This document shows, in pieces, positions 1-5,482 of a stretch of DNA of 5,482 nucleotides. The DNA is from Candidatus Magasanikbacteria bacterium RIFCSPLOWO2_02_FULL_44_11 (GTDB lineage Bacteria > Patescibacteriota > Patescibacteriia > Magasanikbacterales > GWA2-37-8). Position 1 is the stretch's first letter; each line of letters begins with the position of its first letter. The position numbers and the translations under genes are program-made. The notes beneath the pieces were generated by a model. It was not told where the DNA came from. It worked only from the letters and a program-made list of their open reading frames with translations, and searched no databases. The stretch is from contig MFQK01000042.1 of the NCBI GenBank assembly GCA_001783035.1, positions 1-5,482 of the forward strand. The letters run 5' to 3'.

Positions 1-240
1 ATTGCCTCTCGCCCTCAACCCTTGCGATGGTCGGGGCTCCGGCAACTTCGCTTATTCCGAAGCCGTTATACGCAATTCAAAAAATATTTTTCTTTAATAA
101 GGAATTTTGACAGGCTTTTTAAAAAGGGGAATAAAATTTTTACACTTTTTGTTTTTTTGCTTGGTGATTGGCAAGGGGGGGCGACTAGCGAGCGAATTGA
201 GGGGTATAATAATTAAGAAATTTATAAACCAACCCCTATC
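1..240. other. Non-coding left flank with no convincing gene
   Basis: I see no gene here. Bases 1-71 are GC-richer and 72-165 are strongly AT-rich, so the composition switches near base 72. A plus-strand frame at 22-216 is open, but it crosses this switch, has no recognisable protein features and no ribosome binding site, so I treat it as chance. A 25-codon minus-strand frame (2-76) is open to the left edge but begins just after a stop. Two perfect AT palindromes lie at 80-91 (AAAAATATTTTT) and 115-126 (CTTTTTAAAAAG). A weak promoter-like pair is present (TTGACA 107-112, TAAAAT 132-137, 19 bp apart) with nothing obvious to drive. Confidence 0.5.
40..65. repeat. Bulged hairpin near left edge
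   Basis: CTTCG at 46-50 pairs with CGAAG at 58-62 around a 7-base loop. The stem continues with CGG (40-42) against CCG (63-65) across a 3-base bulge. GTTATAC at 65-71 follows at once, which loosely resembles the right core site (GTTRRRY) of an integron attC, but the T in its fifth position breaks the consensus. No matching left core is visible; it would have to lie before the window. The hairpin is clear in the sequence; any function is a guess. Confidence 0.35.
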
Positions 241-246
241 TTAAAT

Positions 247-262
247 TGGCTAAAATTAGCCA
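247..262. repeat. 16-bp palindrome upstream of Fic promoter
   Basis: TGGCTAA (247-253) and TTAGCCA (256-262) form perfect 7-bp arms around two bases. It lies 48 bp upstream of the -35 box of the Fic promoter and differs from the GGGCAT half-sites that follow. It could be a binding site for a second dimeric regulator. There is no run of T after it, so a terminator is unlikely. Confidence 0.35.
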
Positions 263-270
263 TAATATGC

Positions 271-347
271 GGGCATCCCATGCCCCTATTTATTGGATAA
301 GGGCATATATTGACAGTTTATGCCCTTATCTATATAATACGGGCATA
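271..347 (+). promoter_or_regulatory. Phased GGGCAT operator array
   Basis: Five copies of GGGCAT occur in 77 bases: forward at 271-276, 301-306 and 341-346, reverse at 280-285 and 320-325. The first two make a palindrome with a 3-bp gap. The second pair makes a perfect 12-bp inverted repeat, GATAAGGGCATA (296-307) and TATGCCCTTATC (319-330), with 11 bp between. The last copy covers the predicted transcription start. Same-orientation copies are 30 or 40 bp apart, close to whole helical turns. The array overlaps the -35 box, the spacer and the start point, so a bound protein should repress. The likely binder, by inference, is the winged helix of the Fic protein encoded just downstream. Confidence 0.7.
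310..338 (+). promoter_or_regulatory. Consensus sigma-70-type promoter of the Fic gene
   Basis: The -35 box TTGACA (310-315) and the -10 box TATAAT (333-338) both match consensus exactly and are 17 bp apart, the optimum. The start point should fall near 345, giving a leader of about 20 bases before the ATG at 366. The leader holds no Shine-Dalgarno motif. A promoter this strong, buried in operator half-sites, fits a gene that is normally repressed. Confidence 0.85.
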
Positions 348-365
348 ACTTAAACCAGCAAAAAT

Positions 366-1451
366 ATGACCTTTGATAAAAACAAGCCATACAACAACCT
401 ACCCCTACTACCTCCGTTAACAGAGGTCGAAACCAAAGCCGTGCTCAAGAAAGCCATACTGGCGAGAGAGGCACTCGGCAGGTTGACGGCGGCCAATCGG
501 CGATTACCAAATGAGTCACTCTTGGTTAATGCCGTTTTACTTCAAGAAGCAAAATCAAGTTCGGAAATTGAGAACATTATTACAACGAATTACAAACTTT
601 TTCAAGCCGCGGTATCCGAAACCAAAGTTACCGATCCGGCGACTAAAGAAGTGTTGCGTTATCCGCGGGCGCTCTGGCGCGGCTTAGAACTGGTGCGAGA
701 ACGAAGGTTTGTTAACACACCTACATTTATTGAGATTGTTAACATTGTAAAAGGAAATACTGCCGGATTACGCAAGGTTCCGGGGACAGCCGTGGTTAAT
801 GGACAGACCAAGGAAATTATTTATATTCCGCCCGAAGGAGAAAGCGTTATTGCCGAAAAATTAAAAAATTTAGAAGTATTTTTGAATACTACGGGCGATG
901 GCATAGACTTGCTGGTAAAAATGGCCATTGCTCATTATCAGTTTGAGGCAATTCACCCATTTCATGACGGCAATGGCCGCACGGGGAGAATTATGAATAT
1001 TTTATTCCTGGTGCAACACGGGCTTTTAAGCCAGCCCATTTTATATTTAAGCAAATATATTATTGAGCATAAAAATGATTACTACAACGCTCTGCGCGGC
1101 GTTACTGAACGCGGCGAATGGGAGGCGTGGATAGTGTATATGCTTGAAGCGGTGGAGAAAACAGCTACCCATAGCGAAGCCAAGATAGAAGCAATTTGCG
1201 CGCTTATGAAGTCGGCTACCGAGCATATTAAACGTGATTTGCCAGCAATATATTCCCGCGAGTTAGTTGATGAACTATTTCGCTTGCCTTATTGCAAACG
1301 TGATTTTTTAGTTACGGCCGGTCTGGTAAAAGAAAAAACCGCTGGACGATATTTAACAAACTTAGAAAAAATTGGCATTTTGGGGGCTGTCAAGGTTGGG
1401 CGAGAAAAATTGTATATCAATAAAAAATTCTACGAATTACTAAAGATGTAA
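366..1451 (+). CDS. Fic-family protein AMP-transferase, class II, with C-terminal winged helix
   Basis: This is a Fic-domain enzyme, a family that usually transfers AMP from ATP to hydroxyl side chains of target proteins. The 361-residue protein has a Fic N-terminal region (about 10-100), the Fic core (about 115-260) and a predicted winged helix (about 290-358). The catalytic motif HPFHDGNGRTGR is intact at 197-208: H197 is the expected base, D201 binds the metal and R208 is also conserved. The inhibitory motif [S/T]xxxE[G/N] is present as SSEIEN at 65-70, so E69 should block ATP binding. This places it in class II, which is self-inhibited and needs no separate antitoxin. The flap (about 142-158) is also recognisable. 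Length matches SoFic-like proteins. ATG 366 is the only start, because an in-frame stop lies at 351. The target is unknown. Self-repression through the winged helix is inferred from the operator array upstream. Confidence 0.93.
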   Translation: MTFDKNKPYNNLPLLPPLTEVETKAVLKKAILAREALGRLTAANRRLPNESLLVNAVLLQEAKSSSEIENIITTNYKLFQAAVSETKVTDPATKEVLRYPRALWRGLELVRERRFVNTPTFIEIVNIVKGNTAGLRKVPGTAVVNGQTKEIIYIPPEGESVIAEKLKNLEVFLNTTGDGIDLLVKMAIAHYQFEAIHPFHDGNGRTGRIMNILFLVQHGLLSQPILYLSKYIIEHKNDYYNALRGVTERGEWEAWIVYMLEAVEKTATHSEAKIEAICALMKSATEHIKRDLPAIYSRELVDELFRLPYCKRDFLVTAGLVKEKTAGRYLTNLEKIGILGAVKVGREKLYINKKFYELLKM

Positions 1452-1467
1452 CAACAGTTGATTGTTA
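1449..1467 (+). repeat. Short hairpin over the Fic stop codon
   Basis: TAACAA (1449-1454) and TTGTTA (1462-1467) are perfect 6-bp arms around 7 bases, and the first arm contains the TAA stop. The stem is AT-rich and no T run follows, so it is a poor intrinsic terminator. The rest of the gap to 1559 holds no gene. Just before the next start, CCATAA occurs twice, 10 bp apart (1533-1538 and 1543-1548). Confidence 0.25.
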
Positions 1468-1559
1468 TGAACGAAGCCTAGACCCGCACTGAACTTGTTG
1501 GCCGTAGCTCCTTCAGCCGCTGTGATTACTAACCATAAAAACCCATAACTGTACGTATC

Positions 1560-1877
1560 ATGAAAAACAGTTGGATCTATTTTAATACACTAGATAATAA
1601 AGCGCGTTTTGTTTTAGGTAAAAAAGGCAAAAAAACACTTTTATGTATTGGCACCAATCCGAGCACTGCTACGCCTTCTAAATTAGATAACACACTAAAA
1701 ACTGTAAAAAGATTTTCTAAGGACTTGGAATATGATTCATGGATAATGCTAAATATATATCCCCAGAGAGCAACCAACCCCAATAATTTGGATCAAAAAA
1801 TTAATAATAATTATCACAAAGAGAATCTTAAATATATTGCCAAAATTTTGAAAAATAAATCAATATTTCGATGGTGA
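1560..1877 (+). CDS. DUF1643-family protein, C-terminally truncated (probable pseudogene)
   Basis: The first 100 residues follow the DUF1643 pattern closely. They include an opening W-x-Y, ARFVLG at 15-20, the signature IGTNPSTATP at 30-39, a DNT motif (43-45) and IMLNIYPQRATNP at 62-74. The family has no established function and is often carried on mobile or accessory DNA. Full members, as I recall, are about 160-190 residues and continue with a tryptophan-rich AWG motif and a C-terminal half. Here the protein stops at 105, right after KNKSI, with an unrelated tail (FRW). Neither of the other forward frames restores the missing part, so this is a junction or deletion rather than a simple frameshift. 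The gene is clearly more AT-rich than rodA or gyrB, which fits transfer. It has no Shine-Dalgarno and no clear promoter; it may be read from the Fic promoter 108 bp upstream of its start. Confidence 0.8.
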   Translation: MKNSWIYFNTLDNKARFVLGKKGKKTLLCIGTNPSTATPSKLDNTLKTVKRFSKDLEYDSWIMLNIYPQRATNPNNLDQKINNNYHKENLKYIAKILKNKSIFRW

Positions 1878-2045
1878 GCAATTCACCCCTTTAATTCCCC
1901 TCTGCCCCATTTCGCCATAGAGGTCTCCATAGTGATTGACTGATGAATACGCCCATGCGATTGATTGACCACGAAAATAGGAGTGGATTTGCGAGAATTC
2001 GTCAAAACGCGATATAACTTTGAAGAATAAACCTAATATCTCTTT
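1860..2045 (-). other. Start-less open frame on the minus strand, possible gene relic or dispersed repeat
   Basis: Reading leftward from the stop at 2048-2046, the minus strand stays open for 61 codons to a TGA at 1862-1860. The translation looks protein-like rather than random, with stretches such as ISRFDEFSQIHSYFRGQ and GEMGQRGIKGVNCSPSKY. It has no ATG near its beginning; the only ATG is about two thirds of the way in. It overlaps the end of rodA in another frame and the end of the DUF1643 gene on the opposite strand. GGTGA and TCACC form a small inverted repeat at 1873-1887, and TGATTGAC is repeated at 1933-1940 and 1962-1969. I do not recognise the family. It could be the tail of a lost gene, a repeated element that cut off DUF1643, or chance. 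Confidence 0.25.
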
Positions 2046-3127
2046 TTAACCATGCTCTCGGCAATGCCTATGAGAAACAAACTGACGATAAGCGACGACC
2101 CTCCGTAACTGACGAATGGTAAGGTTACACCCGTAATGGGTAGAAGTCCAATGTTTGCCCCAATATTAATGAACATCTGTGCAAACAATAATAAAGCAAT
2201 GCCGCACACCGTCACAGCCACAAAATCGTCGTTAGTTCGCCGCGCGATAAGTAAGAGCCGGTAAAGCACGAGAGAGAACAAAACCAGCAAAGCGACAACG
2301 CCGGCTAACCCCAATTCCTCGGCTATCACCGTAAAAATAAAGTCGGTCTGCGCTTCCGGTAAAAAACGTAATTGTGATTGCGACCCAAAGCCGAGTCCAC
2401 GCCCAAACCATTGTCCGGCCCCGACAGCAATAATTGCCTGAATGATATTGTAGCCTCTCCCTAACGGGTCGTGTTCCGGATTAAGAAAAGTCAAAATACG
2501 CCCTTTCTGATAATCTTTCAGAAATAAAAACCAGCTCGTCACCGAAAACAGCGCTACACCGAGCGTTAACCCCCCCAAATATAGTTTACGAGCGCCGACC
2601 ATAAACATTATTCCAAACCAAACCAATCCGATGATCATGGCCGAACCAAGATCAGGCTGCAACATTATTAACCCTATAACGAGTAAGGTCACCAACCCCG
2701 TACCGAAGAAAAACAATGGCCTCTCAAACCGTCGACCGAAATGATAAACAATATAGGCCAGCATCAAAATTATACCGGCTTTGGCGGCCTCTACCGGCTG
2801 AAAACTGAAACCGGCGATATTGTACCAACCGCGCGTTCCGCGTATATCAATACCAAAAAAGATAACACCAATTAAAAGAAGCAGCGTCCCGCCATAAAAT
2901 ATTTTGGCATAGGAACGAAAAAATGTGTATTGCATCAAACTGGCGCCAAACAAAAGAAATAGGCCGATGCCAAACGACAAAGCTTGTCTCTTAAAATATA
3001 TTAATTCCTGACCGCGTGACAAATCGACGCTGTAAATGGCCGCCAAACCCATGGCCGCCAAAAGAATAACGGCTATGCATAATACCCAATCAAAACTGCG
3101 CGACGAAAATTTATTAAAACCAGTCAT
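2033..3127 (-). CDS. rodA: RodA, SEDS-family peptidoglycan glycosyltransferase
   Basis: RodA is the membrane glycosyltransferase that polymerises lipid II into glycan strands during side-wall elongation, working with a class B penicillin-binding protein (PBP2). The 364-residue protein has about ten hydrophobic segments. Family motifs appear in order: the W-x-N...FQP-x-E block at 101-113, QPDLGSA at 157-163, and PEAQTDFIFTVIAEELG at 257-273. D262 in that last block is the expected essential aspartate. ITGVTLPFVSYGGSS follows at 331-345. It fits RodA better than FtsW because of its short N-terminus and overall length. The ATG at 3127 lies 2 bp after the stop of the upstream membrane-protein gene and has no Shine-Dalgarno, so translation is probably coupled. 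No PBP2 gene follows; the next minus-strand sequence is only a start-less fragment. I see no clear terminator after the stop. Confidence 0.95.
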   Translation of the reverse strand: MTGFNKFSSRSFDWVLCIAVILLAAMGLAAIYSVDLSRGQELIYFKRQALSFGIGLFLLFGASLMQYTFFRSYAKIFYGGTLLLLIGVIFFGIDIRGTRGWYNIAGFSFQPVEAAKAGIILMLAYIVYHFGRRFERPLFFFGTGLVTLLVIGLIMLQPDLGSAMIIGLVWFGIMFMVGARKLYLGGLTLGVALFSVTSWFLFLKDYQKGRILTFLNPEHDPLGRGYNIIQAIIAVGAGQWFGRGLGFGSQSQLRFLPEAQTDFIFTVIAEELGLAGVVALLVLFSLVLYRLLLIARRTNDDFVAVTVCGIALLLFAQMFINIGANIGLLPITGVTLPFVSYGGSSLIVSLFLIGIAESMVKKRY

Positions 3128-3129
3128 AG

Positions 3130-4089
3130 TTAAGGGGTCGACACGCGGTAGGCCTCCTTATCATAAACATTGATCAGTGGATATAATTTAATTTCAGATA
3201 CCTGAAGATTTCGGACAAAATTACGTATATCGATCTGATGTGTAGACAAAGAATTAAAATTTTTGATAGTTAGCGGCGAAAGACCGACCAAATTATCCGG
3301 CCCGTTATAAAGCCCGATATAAAATTGCGCCTCAACGTAATTAAACGGTGAATTATTAAGCAAATTAAAAGCGAGCGTATTGGCCGATGCTCCACTGCCA
3401 ACCGTGGCGGGTGTAAATACAAAATTTGAGGCTGCAAAATTCAATCTTTCTTCCTGCCATGCTTGCGGATCCGCCACCACATGGGCATTCAACCTCGTCC
3501 ATCGAATTTTCTCTACGACCGTTACAACCTCGCCGCCTTCATAACCATTCAAACCAAGCACGGCAATTGGCCGCGTTTCATTTGGAAGAATAATGGCTTT
3601 ACCTTTGTCGGTGGAAGAACCATTGATTAAAAAACTGTACTCCAGTTGCACGACAAAACGATTATTGAGATTAGTTATTTCGGCAATAACATCATATTTA
3701 TCGACACCGCCCGGTAAAATTATCGGATCAAGTATTTGGATTTCCTCGGGAGCCAGTCGTTTATTCATCGCAATGTAGCTCGGAAAACCGGCAAGCTGTT
3801 GCAACATTCTGGTTTGCGCTTGCCCTTCAACAAAAAAAATCCCCCATTTAATGAGGCCGGTGAGCCATAAAAAGACATTGAGCAAAACCAACACCAAAAT
3901 AATTAACCGATAAATCCAAACACGGTGGCTTACCAGCCATATACCTCGCCCCAACTCTTTGCTCCGGAGTTCACCCGTTGGGTCAACATACGTGCGGAAA
4001 TCAACCGGTTTGGCCGGTGTCTCCACTTTTTTACTTTTTGGCGACACGTCTTCGTCCTGCCGGTTTCCTTGATTATAGATATTTAACAT
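3130..4089 (-). CDS. Single-pass membrane protein of unknown function, first gene of the rodA operon
   Basis: I do not recognise this family. The 319-residue protein has a charged, proline- and lysine-rich N-terminal tail (1-58), one strong membrane helix (about 59-81) and a long C-terminal region of about 235 residues. Positive charges before the helix predict the N-terminus inside and the bulk outside the membrane. The outer part looks like two beta-rich blocks, about 123-200 and 216-312. Their alternating hydrophobic strands and N-rich turns (for example NLLNNSPFNYVEAQFYIGLYN) recall immunoglobulin-like or FxLYD-type folds. No catalytic motif is visible. Because it is transcribed first and sits 2 bp from rodA, a role in the envelope or as a partner of RodA is a reasonable inference. 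ATG 4089 is chosen because the promoter places the start point exactly there. Confidence 0.85.
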   Translation of the reverse strand: MLNIYNQGNRQDEDVSPKSKKVETPAKPVDFRTYVDPTGELRSKELGRGIWLVSHRVWIYRLIILVLVLLNVFLWLTGLIKWGIFFVEGQAQTRMLQQLAGFPSYIAMNKRLAPEEIQILDPIILPGGVDKYDVIAEITNLNNRFVVQLEYSFLINGSSTDKGKAIILPNETRPIAVLGLNGYEGGEVVTVVEKIRWTRLNAHVVADPQAWQEERLNFAASNFVFTPATVGSGASANTLAFNLLNNSPFNYVEAQFYIGLYNGPDNLVGLSPLTIKNFNSLSTHQIDIRNFVRNLQVSEIKLYPLINVYDKEAYRVSTP

Positions 4090-4095
4090 AAGATA

Positions 4096-4124
4096 AGTAT
4101 ACTATAAAAGTATCGACCTGCCAA
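4096..4124 (-). promoter_or_regulatory. Promoter of the membrane protein-rodA operon, predicted leaderless
   Basis: On the minus strand, TTGGCA (4124-4119) and TATACT (4101-4096) are 17 bp apart, close to consensus. Six bases (4095-4090) separate the -10 box from the ATG at 4089, so the expected start point is the A of the start codon. That predicts an mRNA with no 5' leader. Confidence 0.75.
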
Positions 4125-4125
4125 C

Positions 4126-4154
4126 TTGCTTAGCGATCGGATTTGTGATAAAAT
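4126..4154 (+). promoter_or_regulatory. Promoter of gyrB with extended -10
   Basis: TTGCTT (4126-4131) and TAAAAT (4149-4154) are 17 bp apart, and TG at 4146-4147 gives an extended -10 element. The start point should be near 4161, leaving a leader of about 29 bases with no Shine-Dalgarno motif. Its -35 box is separated by one base from the -35 box of the opposite promoter. Confidence 0.7.
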
Positions 4155-4189
4155 AGACGCATTATTTTGAACTACTTTGTACGATTACT

Positions 4190-5482
<1,293 letters not shown>

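Noticed and set aside
22..216. 64-codon plus-strand open frame
   Set aside because: It crosses a sharp composition change, its AT-rich part translates to low-complexity F/K/L residues, and it has no ribosome binding site or recognisable motif.
1501..1520. CCGTAGCTC stretch as a tRNA fragment
   Set aside because: No acceptor, anticodon or T-arm pairing follows, so it does not fold as a tRNA.
1452..1559. GTTATG (1464-1469) and CATAAC (1544-1549) as a possible attC site between the Fic and DUF1643 genes
   Set aside because: The two cores are in the wrong order and orientation for attC, and no paired inner boxes are visible.
1811..1819. TTATCACAA as a DnaA box
   Set aside because: It differs from TTATCCACA at three positions, lies inside the DUF1643 gene and has no neighbouring boxes, so no origin is indicated.
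1875..1877. Reading the DUF1643 stop TGA as glycine, as in some Patescibacteria, to extend the protein
   Set aside because: The extension does not resemble the DUF1643 C-terminus, and no core gene here contains an in-frame TGA that would need recoding.
948..1888. GCAATTCACCC occurs in the Fic active-site region (948-958) and again at 1878-1888, where the frame reads AIHPF
   Set aside because: Several 11-base matches are expected by chance in a window this size, and similarity does not extend past the shared bases, so it is not evidence of a second Fic relic.

Overview
The window looks like part of a bacterial chromosome with moderate-to-low GC. It is most like a Candidate Phyla Radiation (Patescibacteria/Parcubacteria-type) genome. 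That placement is an inference: it rests on short, tightly packed genes, no Shine-Dalgarno motif at any of the five starts, and a conserved rodA and gyrB pair sitting beside a small variable region. No gene here fixes the lineage. TGA and TAG both act as ordinary stops, so recoding is not needed.

The left part (about 1-2030) looks accessory. It opens with 240 bases that hold no convincing gene. A hairpin near the left edge may be the cut end of a larger element. Next comes a strong consensus promoter (TTGACA, 17 bp, TATAAT) set in five phased copies of the half-site GGGCAT. It drives a class II Fic-family AMP-transferase (366-1451, +) that ends in a predicted winged helix. The layout suggests that this protein represses its own promoter. 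After it comes an AT-rich gene for a DUF1643-family protein (1560-1877, +) that has lost its C-terminal part. That gene runs head-on into a start-less open frame on the minus strand (1860-2045), which may be a gene relic or a dispersed repeat.

The right part (2033-5482) is core. On the minus strand, a single-pass membrane protein of unknown function (3130-4089) is followed 2 bp later by rodA (2033-3127), the SEDS peptidoglycan glycosyltransferase of side-wall growth. On the plus strand, gyrB (4190 to the right edge) encodes DNA gyrase subunit B and is cut off just before its TOPRIM domain. The two units diverge from one 100-bp region with back-to-back promoters whose -35 boxes are one base pair apart. 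The leftward promoter places its start point exactly on the A of the ATG, so that transcript is predicted to be leaderless.

The parts most worth a second look are the self-regulating Fic promoter, the leaderless rodA operon, the unnamed membrane protein coupled to rodA, and the truncated DUF1643/antisense-fragment junction. None of these proves a new system, but the first three can be tested directly.
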